Shown here piece after piece: positions 1-14,700 of a stretch of 64,000 bases of DNA (positions within the stretch are counted from its first letter, which is position 1; every line of letters begins with the position of its first letter). Source of the DNA: Allacma fusca (Eukaryota; Arthropoda; Collembola; Symphypleona; Sminthuridae). A model generated the notes under the pieces. It did not search any database. It was given only the letters and a program-made list of their open reading frames with translations, and was not told the origin of the DNA. The stretch is from the NCBI GenBank assembly GCA_947179485.1, contig OX359248.1, forward strand, positions 1,939,501-2,003,500. The letters are read 5' to 3'. The translations under genes and the position numbers were made by a program.

Positions 1-536
1 AAGGCATCTTAAATGTAAATCGCTATGGAGTACTCACAAAGTCATTCTTGCATGTTGAGTAAATATTTGTGTATCTACTCATTCACAAGTTTATGCTTCA
101 TATAACATACGTATGATTATACACATGCACACATGTAATTATTTCCAAGTTGCTTTGTAGTGTAATAAATCCATCAATCATTTATAAAATTGAAGTTACA
201 GAACGTGTCCCACTTCAGACGTGACAAGTTCTAGCTGCTTTTTACATTTAATCCTATACAAATACCTAAAAGCCGGAAAATTGGCTGTTGAAATTATAAT
301 TGCTCCAAAAGGTTACACTAGTTCTGGAGAGTATTTCTTTGACGGTGTAAATCTTATACGAGGTAATAAGCTTGTCCCATTTGAGCTAAAATGCATTTAG
401 TTATTATTCATGTCTTATTTTTTTTATTTCACACATTTATGGGTCGTAGAACATAAGTCTGAAAAAATAAAGGTATTGCATCATACGAAGAAAGAATGAA
501 CACATGTAAGAATGCCATAGATGCAAAGCAGTATTT
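1..536. other. Intergenic / 3' flank, no gene seen
   Basis: AT-rich sequence with TACATA-type simple sequence. A TTTATT near 421-426 reads AATAAA on the minus strand and could be the poly(A) signal of the minus-strand gene whose stop is at 537. Nothing else is recognised. Confidence 0.4.
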
Positions 537-2748
537 CTACTCATCCGTTTGGATGTTTTGACACGCTGTTTTTGCATCTGGGAAAGTATTTGAGTAGCTT
601 GGAGGCAAATTGTCATCCTTCTTTTGAAGGCAGTAAGCTGCACCGTCCCATATTTCGTATGCTGAAAGACTCGTTTCTTCACCAATATTTTGTTTGGTTT
701 TATCATCTGAGTTATCCTTGGTATATTCTGCACGTTTCCGCCGGGATTTCGGTAATGAAGAAAGCTCATTCTGATCAGCAAGGCTGATAACAATATTTTC
801 TCGCTTGTCTCGCGTCTTTCCAGAATCCCCAGATGATGTGTGGTTGTTTGGTTCATTCCCTGGGGGAGACGAGCGTGTTGTTGTATCCTCAACGCCCTCT
901 GGTGTAGTTTCACCAACAGAGACAACTGGTGGATTGACTGTAGTCAAAGTGAGATCGTGGATTAAAACATTCTTAGGTTTGCTCAAAAATGCTTGAAAAG
1001 TTGAGGCCATATGAACAGCAGCGTCAATTTTGTCAACATTTTGCATTAAGATTTTAATATCCGGATGACTTATTATCTCCACCATAGCTCTGCTTGCCGT
1101 TGTATCTATTTGCGGCTGGTACCTACGAACAGTTTCAGACAGATCGTGTCAAAATTGTAAAAAATTAAAAATGCTCTAAATCCATGGACTTTAATTAATA
1201 GCAATCAGTTTATAATTAAGTTATTAATTATGTGGCTCATGAATTATCCAGGACGCTTAAAAACTGATCTCACCATCTATTCTGAACAGATTCTCTGTAG
1301 AAAACATTCAAAATGGCGTTGACATAGTCAAACTGGGAGCCGGGATTTTCATTAAATTCTTGAATGCATGCGCTTAAGGCAATGTCAAAAATTTTCCAAA
1401 TTATCCCAACAATATAATCTTCTCCGTCAATGTCATGCACTCGGTTTTCAGGCAATTTCGGCTCTTTTATTGTGTACCCAGCATCGTGCAAAAGGTAGAA
1501 TGACTGGATCTAAAAAAAATGATCGAAATAATGATATTATAAGGATGCCCCTACAATCAGAGCTCCAGAAACCATGTTATTTTCGGCCAAGGACTTTTAA
1601 TATTTACAATTTGTTTTGTATGCAAGCATAATTGCATGTTGTAATGTATTTTCAATAAGTATATTTTTTATATGTAAATATGATTACTTGACGAGGTCTC
1701 CCAGTAGTTTTGAATGGTAGCTCCCGAGCGTTGTTAAGGCAAAGATCGAGTGCAAGCATGACAGATCTGTAACCTTGGACTTGTAAATATTTATCTGTCA
1801 ACTCGTCCTCATCAATATGACTGAAGAGTTCTCGAAAAGCCAGGTAAGCCTCGTAAAAATTGATGTCTTGGATAATCTTGTTAGGAACAATTTTTGAGAC
1901 AATCCTCATTGCCTTTTTAATCATCTTAAATGTTTTGGTGTTCGGTGGTGGGTCTGGAATGTGACCTGACTTCACATTCCAAACGTGTCTCATGAGTTGT
2001 TTGTTCTCTGTCATAGCTTTGTCCATGGACTCCCTCTGAACTCATACAAGTTTTCATGTGTCAAGTATGCCTCCCGAAATTGAACTTTTTACTTTCTATT
2101 TTGGAGCAACTTACGGTAAATCTAGCCATTTCAGAGTTGTCTGGTGAAATTGACTGAGGTACTTGAGAGGAAATGATTTTACTTGAAGGAGGATCATATT
2201 GATTTTCAACCTTACTAAGCTTTTCAATCACACTTCTTCCAAGGCTGTCAGATTCTGAAGGAGTTTCAAGAGGCTGAGTAGTGTGTGTGTAATCACCGGT
2301 GGTGGACTCAATTTCATCCGAATATGAACCCTCTTCCGACTCTGAAGACGAGTTTCCCCCGGTTTCGTCCGACAATGATGTTGTATTTGGCGTGGGGCTG
2401 GGTTCCTCCGTTGCAACAAGTTGAGGCAACTTTCTCCTCACTTTCTCAGGTTTCTCTGATACTACTGTACTATTGCTCCATTTGCAACGTGCAGATATTT
2501 CAGCACATGTTTCTATACAAATTATTGCATTGTAACCATAAATACTTCTTGTATACATATGTGCATATATACTGTACATACAACATACATATATAGACAG
2601 TGGTAGAGTATTCGATAACCAATAGTGTTGCGACAATTTAAGTAATTGTAACCACTGCGGAACCATTGCATAAATATGTATATGTATATAAACCATCATG
2701 TTAATTGGATCTCACCTTTTTGCTTGCTGCGACCACTCCAAGGCAAGT
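537..2748 (-). CDS. Unrecognised multi-exon gene (partial model)
   Basis: I do not recognise this protein. On the minus strand, consecutive exons join in frame. They are about 2470?-2115 (donor GTAAGT), 2035-1688 (acceptor TTCAG, donor GTAATC), 1509-1274 (acceptor TTTTTTTTAG, donor GTGAGA) and 1122-537 (acceptor TTCGTAG, stop). Phases are 0, 0 and 2 and match at each junction. A 33-nt micro-exon, 2748-2716, lies between TCCCTGCAG and GTGAG. The exon near 2.1-2.4 kb is Ser/Thr/Glu-rich and low in complexity. The 1.7-2.0 kb exon is helical and charged. The last exon has a second Thr/Ser/Pro-rich stretch and a basic RRKR. Possible upstream exons lie at about 3048-2894 (donor GTATCG) and 3290-3130. 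The latter is Cys-rich, which would suit a secreted protein, but its splice sites are not clear. The start is not established. Confidence 0.5.
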
Positions 2749-5099
2749 CTGCAGGGATAAGCAGCATTACCTTAGAATCATATTTGTTTTTTAGAGTATT
2801 GGTTTAGCATGCACTCTGGTTGTGTGACTCGTTAATTACGAAAATTGCACAGAAAGTCGTAGTAGAGTAGAGTTTATCTTATGATGCGATACCTGTCCAT
2901 CCCAGTCTTCCTTGTTCTCAATCAATGGTTTCTCGCAGCCTGATGGCGTGGATTGAGTTTTGATTAAGCTGTCAGCTCCACATGTGCTGTAGATTCTGAG
3001 GCTGTTTCCCAGAAATACAATCAACAATTTATCTGTACTTTTCATGGACACGTGCCTTTACATACATACGTACGGCTACACGCAGATATATACATATGTA
3101 TGAGACTTCATAGTCATGTACATACACAAACAATAACAAAATTATCTTCGACGTACTCAGTGCTAAAGCAATGGCACGGCTCATCAATGTTTAATGGTGT
3201 CTTCAGAAGGATTCCGCCAGGACAAGCCTCCGCCGAGAAGGAGTAGAATTTCCCCTCAGAACAAAATGAGAACTGACTGCTGAGAACGAGCCTGATGCTT
3301 AGATCAAAGGCAGCAAATACAGCTATATGTAAACAGATCTTTGAGCTGCATAGTAACATAGCAATCCTAATTCAGCGGTTGGGTACGTCTAACAATCTAT
3401 TTTCCAGGAAAATGAAATAAAAATCCCTACCAACACTTCCTTAGCCCAGTTACTAATGCTAACAACTTGGAATTGTATGACAAGCAATGAAAATGAGCCC
3501 GTTGGTCATGCCGAGTGGGAGACATAGTTAGGAATGTTTTTTTAACCGGGTCCTCCTAACACCATTTCCCCCGTACTAGTCACCACAATTGTACTGCGAT
3601 TGAAGGAGACTATGAGCAACGTGAGGAGAATATTAAGTTTTGTAAACAAAAGCAACGGGAAATAATGACAGTTTCTTGAACACTCAAAACAGTTGACTTT
3701 ATTGGCTAGAGCACAATTGAACTTGATTGGAATACCAGATTGCTCACAATAACAACAATGAATACGTAAATAAAATGTAGTTCCAGGTGAACGAACATGC
3801 ACATTTACAGGAAATAGCGACTCCATACAAACCCACTACAAACTAAATCTATAGGCTTACTATTCCATAAAAGCTAAATACATGAGATGTAACATGTAAA
3901 CTACACACACAGTTTTCTATAGCTTGCAAAGTTTTACTCCATTAATTACTCTACTTTTACTGACCCACTCGGAACTGTTTTCCCGAGCCTTGCAGCATGT
4001 GTGAAATTGTGAAAAATGACACAAGTACATACAACGATGTTGCTAGAAAAATGTCTCAAGTTTTACATTCATATTTATGTAGTAATTACATCTAAAACTA
4101 CTAAACAAATGATGACTAGTGTTGTACACACACACACACACAGACATACATACTAACCTACATTTGACTCCTCTACCTTTCTCAACCAAAACACGCATAT
4201 AATTAGCTTTCATGGAGATTGATGGGTTTAATTTATCGATGAACTTTTTTTTTGTGTGTATCTATTACTTTCACCAAGTAATGTGTTTGTCTTCGCTCAC
4301 GAATTTTTGTACTCCGCATGTTTTTGCAGTTAAAGCATATATGTATAGGCATACATACATAGTTTATAAAATGTCAACCGCTTTTTTTTTATTGAATCAC
4401 GAGAATGAACAATGTTTTTGTTTACTTACTTCCAAAGAGAGTAACTGTGATTTATTTCACGTTTGTTTTCATATATGTATCTGTTTATATGGTCATCCAA
4501 CAATGGCTTTTTATATTTTTTTAACGATGATCTTTAAAAACTGTTTGTTGCATAGCTAGTGAAAATAATAACAATATTTATATTTAATCCTTTCCCAACA
4601 TATAGTAAAAACGGTTTTTGTTAACTATTCCTAGACCCATACGGATCTATTACAATACAACCTTCCTTACATGCTACTTTCGCATTGTGTGCTTCTGTAT
4701 GTAGGGAGGCATTCTCCGAACATAGACAGTTTTAATAATACCACTTTGTGCACTCTGCACTTGCTGACGTGTAACAACAATATGGGAATATTCTAAACGG
4801 TGCTCGTGTTTGTTAGTATAGGGAAATATATAATTATAATTAGGTGATCCTCACATGCAGGGCAAGGTAAAAGTGAATATCAGAGTTTAATCAATAAACG
4901 TCCACACTCTCAGTTAAATATCCGACATTGTATGGTAATATTGAATACAGTAATTACGTTAAACTATTAATAGTCAAACTAATTGTAAGTAATGTATATC
5001 TACGTAAGCTAACAAGACAATAATTGCTTTATGGAATCAATGATAATTTGAGTTCGTGGTAAATCCAATGCTTTTGGAGAGTTGACTGGTCGAGGGAGT
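2749..5099. other. Upstream exons of the first gene and intergenic DNA
   Basis: The stretch 2.89-3.36 kb holds open segments that may be 5' exons of the minus-strand gene above. From 3.4 to 5.1 kb I see no convincing exon. A short CA microsatellite sits at about 4127-4142 and several TACATA stretches occur near 3.06-3.10 and 4.34-4.36 kb. Confidence 0.35.
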
Positions 5100-8000
5100 T
5101 TACTCTTCCAAGCAGACGGTACGGACGATGGCCTCAGTAACTGAGTAGGGGTCACAGTTAGATGATGGTCGTCTGTCCTCGAGGTATCCCTTGCGTTCTT
5201 CCGCAACTTGACGGGGGATTCGGATACTGCACCCACGATTGGCAACACCTATTTTTAGACAATGTAATTGGTAAACACTTTCAAAACTTATTCGGATTTG
5301 AGTGAATCCAAACAAAAACACAAAGAGGGAAGTTCTTGGAAGAACCCTTTTGTAAACTAAATAGCATGAGTGTGACTAACCAGCAGAGAAATCGTGAATG
5401 GATGAAGTCTCGTGGTGTCCAGTGAGACGACGTTCGTTATCTTTCCCTTCCTTAGGATCGTAGGCCTTGATGTGGCGCAAATGATGACGGGATAGACGAT
5501 CAATGGCCTTCTCGATATCCAAGATACCATTTTCCTCTCTCATTGCCTACAAAAGAAGTAAACCCATTAAAATATAATCCCACCACTCAAATCCTCCTTC
5601 TGACAGTACACAAACTCCAATAATACTCCTCTTATCGGAATTGCATCCCTGTCATGTGTCAGTTATTTTGAAATTACTTGAGTGGAGAAGTTTGTGTGGC
5701 AACCAGCGCCGTTCCAGTTTCCTGGGATTGGTTTAGGATCAAGAGTAACAACAACACCGAAATCTTCAGCCACTCTGTGGAGGATGTATCGGGAGATCCA
5801 AAGCTCATCTCCCATGTTGATGCCCTCAGATGGCCCAACTTGGTACTCCCATTGAGCGGGCATGACCTCAGCATTGGTTCCGCAAATTTCAACTCCAGCA
5901 TAGAGGCAAGCTCTGTAGTGAGCCTCGACAACATCTCGGCCAAAAACTTTATTGGATCCAACACCACAGTAGTATGGTCCTTGAGGTCCAGGGAATCCGT
6001 TCTTGGGCCAGCCAAAGGGATGCAAATCTTGATCCAAAAGAGAATACTCTTGTTCCATGCCGAACCATGGTTTTTGTTCCTTTGCCTTTAGCATAGCATC
6101 CAGGCATGATGCACGATGGTTGGATTCTGAAATGATGTAAACAATCGTTATCTGTAAATATTTCTATTAAAACAACAATTTATCTCCTTCCTTCAACTCC
6201 ATCAAATAATGTGGGAACTCATAGTGTGGAGAGGAATATTACCAGTAGGCTTCTTGTTGTGCTTGTAAGTGTCACAAAGAATTAAACGGTTGTTTCCGAG
6301 GAGGAATGGATCTTTGTAGATAGATACGGGGTAAAGGTAAACATCCGAGTTGCTTCCCTCCGCTTGATAAGTTGAACTTCCATCGTAATTCCAAATTGGC
6401 AGTTCTGAGAAAGGAACATAGACAGAAGGTAATATTATCCTCACGTTGAACATAACAACAGGTTTCCCATCCCACAAACTTATAATAGTGTAATATGTGG
6501 GACGCGTCCCTACTCTCGTATCAGAGCTTATCATTCTTTTTGGGAGGATTCCTGCATTCAGCGCGATTACAGGGAAGTAATAAAATTACTTTAAGATTGC
6601 AGTATATGAGAATGACACCCATTTCAACGTTTACTTATGCGTAAAAATTTACAGGTGCTTTCCCTTGTAATAACACTCCCTGAAAGGAGGAAAACTTCCA
6701 TTGCATTGTAATAATAATAATAATAATTGTATTGCTCTAACTCAACACTGATCTATGCTCTGATTTCCGTGACAGACCAGTCTATTACTAAATACCAAAT
6801 AAATTTACATTTTTATACTCTATAGTCACATGACTTGGTAACATAATTATACTTAACATGTATTTTGAGAGCCCTCACATTGGGAAAAAATTAACATGAG
6901 ACTAAACGGGAATAAGTATATCAAATTATCTGACCCCTATGGAGGAATCGCTCTTTAAACAAGTATTCTGTAGTGAAAGCATTGTACGTAATCAGGGGAA
7001 ATGTGAACTTTAAATTCAAATGAGCTCACTCATATTTCCTCCCTAATCAGAACTAGTGACGAAGTCAATAAAGCATGCACATACATGGAAGACTCATTCT
7101 ATGCAAGTTGCATGACTCTATGCAGTTGGCTATTTGAAAGTGCAAGTAGTGACTCTTCCTACTGGCCTACTATAAGCAGTTATAGCATACATAATATACA
7201 TGGAATAACATTTAAAAAGGATCTTCAGGTATGTACGTAAGATGCAGTTCACACAAATGATAAAGACTGCTTGACGTGCCGTTCACGTTCCCTCAGTTCT
7301 TCTATATTTACATATGTATATACACGAGCGTAGAGTAGAACTGGCAAAAGAAAATTGGTGTTGTGCTTGTTTAAGAGTGCGAACAAAAAGGAACCGTGAG
7401 TGCATACATACATATGTACTTCCTGTGTATGGTCCCGACGTAGGAAAGTAAGCTAAAGAAACAATGTTAAGGGATCGTAGTAGGGATTATATAGCCTGAC
7501 AAGGATGATGCATAACAAAGAGTGTATCTCTAAAACATTTCGGTGGTTGGGAACGTGCAAGGCGACGCTGAGTACACTAAAGCTGCCAAGAGTTCCATGC
7601 TCGATTTTGTTGATATTCTGGTATGGTATGCTCAAATGGGGCAGTTGGGATCGTGGAGTAGGACCATGGGTTCGCCATGGGTACGTTTGTGGAGTCACTT
7701 GGTACGCCTGAGAAGTCACTTGGTACGTCGGAGGAGTCATTTGGTACGCCGGAAAAGTCATTGGGTACGATCGTTTTGCACCGTATCCGACGGGTTGAGA
7801 AGCAGATCCGTACGAGAGTCTGCCAGAACGAAGAAGTTCGTGCTATAACCGCTCGGAAACAACCTCACGCTGCTACAAGGCAGGGTGAGTTCGTGGAATC
7901 AGATATAAAAAATCCTCCTGAAGCCTTAATGCATAGATGTTTCTGGCCGCTATGCCTTTGACACATGCGGTTTGGTGAGGGAATGAAACAGGGTGAACAC

Positions 8001-8769
8001 TGTTGTGAACAGTGAACACAATGCTTGAACAAAATCTATACACAGTATATAGAAATCCCATTAGCTTTCACATTCACACCCACTAACCGAACAGCTCATT
8101 CTACGTAGTTGGATATCTATATCTAGAGACACATGAATTAAATACTGTCAAGTGGCTTTGCACTTTCCAGCTAGAAGTCAGGTAGTGTCGTTAGAATAAT
8201 ACTACGAAAAGTGAGTGTACTCACTAGAGCTAGTTTTTGACAGCGGGTTTTGTCACACTCAAACATAATCGCTTAAAAGCATACTCCTTGCCATTGAAAC
8301 CCAAGGCTATGGGGATAAATGGGAACTGTACGGATCTATCGTACTTCACTGAAGTCGTGGGAATAATATTGGAGGTATTAGAATACAAAAAAAATTTCTG
8401 AAGAGCATCTCCAAGTGACAACTGATTATAATTTGAAGATCAGAATTTAATATAACTAATTAAATTACTCTTTGGACTTGATAGAGAGTTTTTCGTCAAA
8501 CTTAACATCTGTTAATTATGTAAATGATACAATCAAATACCTCTTAGAGCCTCACACTTTAAACTAATAGTTATTCACATACCTTCGGGGTTTTTGGGAA
8601 TTGCCCTCAGTGTCCTGGTCTTGCACCGGACATACTCTCCAGTCCCGTCAATCCAGACGTAAGTTGCTTGGCACACATTGTCATCGACGGGGAGTCGCAT
8701 GTAACGATCAAAGATCGTTTTGTTAGTGGCAATATTTGGGAGGAGAGACATTTTGTAATACTCCGGAAT
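5100..8769 (-). CDS. Glutamine synthetase (type II, cytosolic-type)
   Basis: Makes glutamine from glutamate, ammonia and ATP. Coding exons on the minus strand are 8751-8583, 6404-6243, 6126-5678, 5546-5381 and 5248-5100. They sum to 1095 nt, giving 364 aa, the usual length of eukaryotic type-II enzymes. Every junction has GT-AG signals and matching phase. The N-terminal beta-grasp domain (exons 1-2) ends in a WNYDGSST segment. The catalytic domain carries [26 protein letters not shown], the ATP-site [10 protein letters not shown] and [11 protein letters not shown]. Exon 1 begins with 5'UTR after an acceptor (CTTCTTCCAG) at 8770, so at least one upstream non-coding exon exists. Intron 1 (6405-8582) is about 2.2 kb and holds a 21-bp minisatellite. 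One small departure is Gln where STK is common, at the exon 3/4 junction. The protein looks intact and functional. Confidence 0.96.
7680..7772. repeat. 21-bp minisatellite in a glutamine synthetase intron
   Basis: Four imperfect 21-bp units follow one another, each beginning GTACG and ending GTCAYTTG or similar (starts about 7681, 7702, 7723, 7744). The period is seven codons. Both strands stay open through the array. On the minus strand the units read as a Tyr-Gln-Val-Thr-Pro-type heptapeptide within a longer open stretch (about 7850-7480). Confidence 0.8.
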
Positions 8770-11700
8770 CTGGAAGAAGAGTAAGTTAAAAATAAATTAT
8801 TTGTCTCCCATTCCCCATCTCTACCAGCGACAAAGGTTATCTTCGTAAAAGTTGTATGATTAACGCCGGGTCGACAAGAAAATAATCAAGCTTCTAAAAA
8901 TAAAAACGGAGCATGGAGGATTCTTCTAATAAGTTATATTAAAACTATGTTCTATGCATTGACTACACCTCCTAATGTGCATAATTTAATTAGACGAAGA
9001 GTTTCCCTTAATACAATTTTGTACCATTAGAACTTTAGCTTTGCCAAAGAAAAGTCTTCTACTGCAAGTGACTTTTTTTCTTCAAGTCCTTGTAGTACGT
9101 ATAAGGTACAGCTTTAAAAAAAATTGGATGCTGTGGGCAACTAAAAGATTCCATTATTATGCCAGCAGGCACAAGTCCATCAAGGCAAGCTATACGTGTA
9201 ACTATGTTGATGAAGGAATCTTAGTATTAAATTCCGGTTCTCCTCTAACTCCTATTTACTCAGCTTGAGTCTATCTTATATAAAAGGATGGAGGTAACAA
9301 TAAATTATATACATGGTAGAGCCATTGAATGGATTTTAAAATGCAGAATGAGCTAAATTTTTTATGATAATTTCCCAACTTTCAGATACTGGAGAGGATT
9401 CGAGGATACATGCCTAAACAGCCTGAGGAGAATGTCATGTTTGTCTTTCCATTGCCTTTGTAAAATGTGCTAGTAGAAACACACATGTACTACGCAGGAA
9501 TGTAGTTAATCAGCCCTACACAGTCAGGTATTACAATGAGCGTGTGGGACAAATGCTAAGAAATCAATACAAGTTTCATTAACTATGTATGTATGTCTCT
9601 CTCAAATGTTACTTGCTACAGCACTCTCTTCCAATTCCCTCTCCCGTACAATGTCAAACGACAAATTTCCTCTACCAACATATATAATCACCTCTTCTTC
9701 AACATGATTATTCCTAATCAGAGATATTCTCGTACTATTTTAAAGGTAGCTACAATATTACCTATCTATTATCCCTTAATACAGTTCCACGTGGAAATTG
9801 TCCTACTGCACCAGTTTAGGATTCCTGCCCTCAATATAATATTTTGCGGTTAAGCAGACGTTGCAGGCTTTGAATTTGAGAATTTAAAATTGAAATTAAA
9901 ATGCCACTATGCCACAAGCAGCTGTCAGTACAGCAGAAAGGAGGGATTGATGGGGAAAAAAACTAAAACTGAGATATAAAATTATATAATGAAATGTAGG
10001 CCCAGGAGTACATTGGCCTATGGTAATGATAAAATGATAGCTAGTAGCCTTACCTAGACAAGCTCCAAAAGGATTGAACACAAAATTCGAACTGAACAAG
10101 TTTGTGAGAGGTCCAAATTATTTGACTACAGAAAAGGGGAAAATGCTCATCACCTAACGCTGCAGTTATAGAGGCTGGCTTAGCACACCCGCTTGAGTAC
10201 ACTCAAAGCGTGGATAGATAATGTGTATGCTGACAGTGAGATTTCTACGGACTTGGAACACTGCTAAAGTTCTCGTATAGGGCAAAGCTTACTCGAAGTA
10301 CACAGAGCGTCATGCAAAGGTAGGAGTAGCCAATGGAAATTCAGTGATGTTTCCTGTGAAACAACTTGTTGTGAGTACTTGCTTTGCCATAACTGATCAC
10401 AAGTGATTATAAGTGCCTATGAAGGTCTTTGTAATTTATTTGCCATTTGAAATCCAATACAATATTACGGGAGTAACTTTATAAGCAAACCTCTTGAGCC
10501 CGTCTCCACTGTTTCATGTAACTGACTGATAAGTGGCTCTGTGAAATCCTGACACTTTACAATTAGCAAATATTATGTATGAGAAATCTCCTCAAGGGAT
10601 CTGATATGGGTTGTTGTCTGGGTATTTTTTTCATGTCAACGTGTGATATGACAACGACAGCTAAAAGCTACCGGAACATAAAACGAAGGACCCACAGATA
10701 ATAAAACAATTGATGTGCTTATTTACAATCGGCCTGGGAAGCTCAAACTGTTGCACGCCACCAAACAATCTGACAATTGCGTGACTATCCACATTATATA
10801 TGCACTTCCATCAGGTTTACAGCCAAGGAATCGGGTAGTTTCCAAAGCAATGGAGGCTTATGATACTCACTGTGACGTGATTCATAAAAATTAAGCTATT
10901 ATTTTATTATTTTGCGTACACTGCACAATACGTCCCGACCGAACTGTGACTGCTGGATTTAAAAATCCTAATAAAAGTTGACAAACAAAATCAAATGATG
11001 TCATGTGTCTGTTTCTTGTCAGATGATGTTTTTCAGTTCTCATTCATTATATTTGCAACGTAGGAAAGCCTTCTCAGCAATTTCCAGTTGTTTGAATCCT
11101 CCCTTTACCTTTGCACTGATGGTGTTTATTGTGTTTCCAGCCTTTCCGTGTACTAATTGCATATCTTATGAATTATCTAAAAGTAGGTAACATTTTCTTG
11201 GAGACATTCCTGTGAAACTCCAATTGTGAGTTCATAAAAGGTGCTGGCTCATTCAATCTGCATACATACAATGAGCAGTACCTTGGAAGTTTGTATGCTG
11301 TTAGATTTCTACCATTTGGCATGACTTGGTAACCACATCTATAAATGAACAGTGCATATTATGAATTACATGTATCCGTCTCTATTTTTTCATCCACAGG
11401 TTTTCACTTTGCTAAGTACTTCAATCAATGCTTGTTGCAGTAAAGCCACTTGTTCATATTCAAGCTAAATGTTGTTCCTCTATAGAACCAAAAGGAGAGT
11501 ATATACACTTTGGAAATGAAATGTAAATCAGCTGTAAGAACATAAGGGATTAGTAGGTGGTTACATGTTTAGTCATTATTAATTAATTCTTCAGAAAAGG
11601 CAAGTTTTCAGAGCTGATTTCCCGGTATTGACGTAACTGGACATACATATAGATTCATAGAAGAAATGCACTTGGGTTTCCAAATGATAAGGCAGCCATA

Positions 11701-14700
11701 AATTCTGTGAAAAATAAGCAGAACATGACCCTAACTATGTACTGAAACTTATGCACATTATTTTGACACTGACTAACATTGTGGTTTGTGTTGTTGGTGC
11801 ATGAAATTCTTTGTGGGGAAGTCCACGAGCTATACAACGTGACAATGGTTAATATACGAAAACACTTCAATACTACTACATATAGACTAATATGACGCTG
11901 TTTCCAATATAAAAATTTCCTTAACAGCTCACACACGAGCATTTAGTTCCCCATTGGAATTTTTACCATCATTTTAATTACCTTGTTTGTGAACTTTCGT
12001 AGATCGCTCTTCCAATATCTACAGTCAAAATTAATAGTAGAAGGATAACCCAAATAACATGAGAAAAAAATTCGAGTCAAATGAGAGGAGTTTTTGCAGT
12101 AACATTTAAAAAAGCCTGAGAATGAAAGACCGTACGATTATGGCATCATTTTTAATCAACTGAAGTCAGGATTTGTCAGACCATACATATTCCCAAACTG
12201 AACGGTAATGTCGTCGTAAATTAAGTATTGTCTCATGACAGGGATTTACTGCCGGTTTATTCACACAGGGAAGTAAAGTGATGAAACTGCCATTAGGTTA
12301 GTATGACAACATGTTTTTATATTGGAAGTTGGATTACCGGTCTGTTTCTACGTACAGTAATTACATATACCCAAGTCGGATGCAAGTATGAGGGAGAACG
12401 TGAGCAGTATGAATTATTAAAGAATTAACACACAGCTAGTTTTGAAAATGGTTGGTTTCTTCTACAATAATTTTATGCTCTTGAAAATATCCTGTCTGGG
12501 CCTAAATATGGTATGTATTCTACTGGGCTCTAATGTAGGGTTGTACCTGAGGGACGAACCTGATTAAGATTAAATCTATATCGATGAGGATAGAATACAT
12601 CGTTCAGTTTTAAAATGTTCAAATGGAATTATATATAGATACCTATGCAGCGTGAAATAAATAATCATTGTCACAGCTTGTATTAAAAGTAATAAATTAT
12701 TCTACTCACATTTCAATTGATAAGTACTATTTGGATAGTGTGATATTCTTCCTGCTGATACTCTAGCATTCTTGACTCTCAAGTTTATATTATTGTCCCT
12801 TGAGTTTAATTATATCTAGTGTTTTATGTAAGCGATCACGCCGAGAAAGCCGGGACTCCCTTTCTGGAGGTCAATGTGTAATGACAACTGCCACAATGTA
12901 TAACAATAATAGATTTCATTTTGTACTAACAAATTTATTCAATTTATTACCCTGGAGCATATTCCTACTGTATATAGCACACTATCTCAGAGGAAAGTTT
13001 GACCCTGCATTTATAAATAGCTGAGTTAAAAATTCTTAGTCCGTTTGCCAAGATGAGCGTTAACTTGGACGAATGAAACATCACGCCGTCATCAAGTGAT
13101 ATCCGACCGGAGTCACAGTCAGAGTAAATTATATATGTTAAATATAAGTACTGCTGGAAAGTTCATAAACAAAAAGTAAAAGCGTCCGGACTGATTGTAA
13201 AGTGCAATGAATTCTTGTCATTAAAGTACTACAGTGCTGTTTGTTGTTGGTGTTTACAGACTTCCGCATCATTCCTCATTTCTTGGTATCATTTTACAGT
13301 GGGAGCTTTGATTGTAAACTGCCAAGTCTGAGGATAACTTCTGACATGAAACGGGAGCTCTGTAGATATGGGAGGTCATTTCAGAATAGTGAAAGTTGTT
13401 CACATGCACGTGAGTTTTGGCAGCAAATGAACAAAAAATAAGTGTAACTGTAGATATAAATATACATACATGTGACTCAGGAGCCAGCAGAGGGAAACAT
13501 GTTGTCTCATCCGGTGCTGCTGTATTTTTGTAAGTATGCATACTGTAGGCAAATATTTGCTAGTTTGCTTGTGGAAGGACAAGATCAGCACCCTCCAAAG
13601 ACGAAGATGGGATTCACATGCTGGTGAAATCCCTGCTCACATTTAACATCTGAGGCTACACCCACAGGAGACATGAACATGGAACATGGACAGCAGATCT
13701 ACTATTACTTGTAACTTGGGCTGTGACTAATCTGCGAATCCAGGCTCTCACGAAATAATACAATTGGGCATACTGATCCCCCTTTTACGGGCATCCCTGC
13801 AAAAATCCAGCTTCAAGGCTGTGCACGCTATCAAGGTGTGGGACTCCTGCAAATAATATTTATTTCGATGTATGTACATGCTTATGAACATCTGTATGCA
13901 TTAGTCGTGTGTAAATAAAAAAGAACCTGTTCCATAGTAATGGAATTGAGACGAATACTACCATTTTTTTCCACGTTCCCAGAACAAACTGGGAAAATGT
14001 CAATAGGAATGATCACTTTGAAATTGAGCTGAGATTTTGGGTGTCGCTAAAACTATTTAACATGATTTTCGCACGGTCTCAATATAGGAGTCCTAATTGT
14101 GTCTGCTAGGTTTTGGAATGTCATAAGCGGAACTCCATTATATACATACTAACTGAACATAGTAACCCTTATTACAGAGATTTATGAAATTGGAAGTCTT
14201 GTTCCCAGAAAATTCATACCCGTTCCGAGTCCTTCATACAGATTTGCCTATGACACATCTTGACATTGTGCTGAATGCATTATTTGTTTTAGTTTTCATT
14301 ACAGTCATAAAACTTAGTTAACTATCAAAAATAGCAGAGATAGCAGGGATAAGATAAAATGATGACCCTTTATAAAGTCTTCTCTACAGTTCATTACATA
14401 GTAGAGATTTAAACTTTCATCTGACAATTCCAGTTACTTGACTGGTTGATAGTGTGAAATGTGATAACTTTCGAATGAAGTCACTGAAACTTAATTGTCG
14501 GAGAGGTTAAAAAAAAGTGAGCTGAATAAAATCTTTATAGTTTTTACAACTCTGAGATTCTGATCCAAAATTTTCCAAGTCAAGATAACAATTTATCTGT
14601 GCATACATAATGTACATATGTCCCATCGTCCTGTACAGGCCATACAGCCGCCTTGCGTTGATTATGACGTGTGTGATGTCACGTAATAAATCAGGCTGGA

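Noticed and set aside
5678..6091. Plus-strand open frame of 137 aa
   Set aside because: Antisense shadow of glutamine synthetase exon 3.
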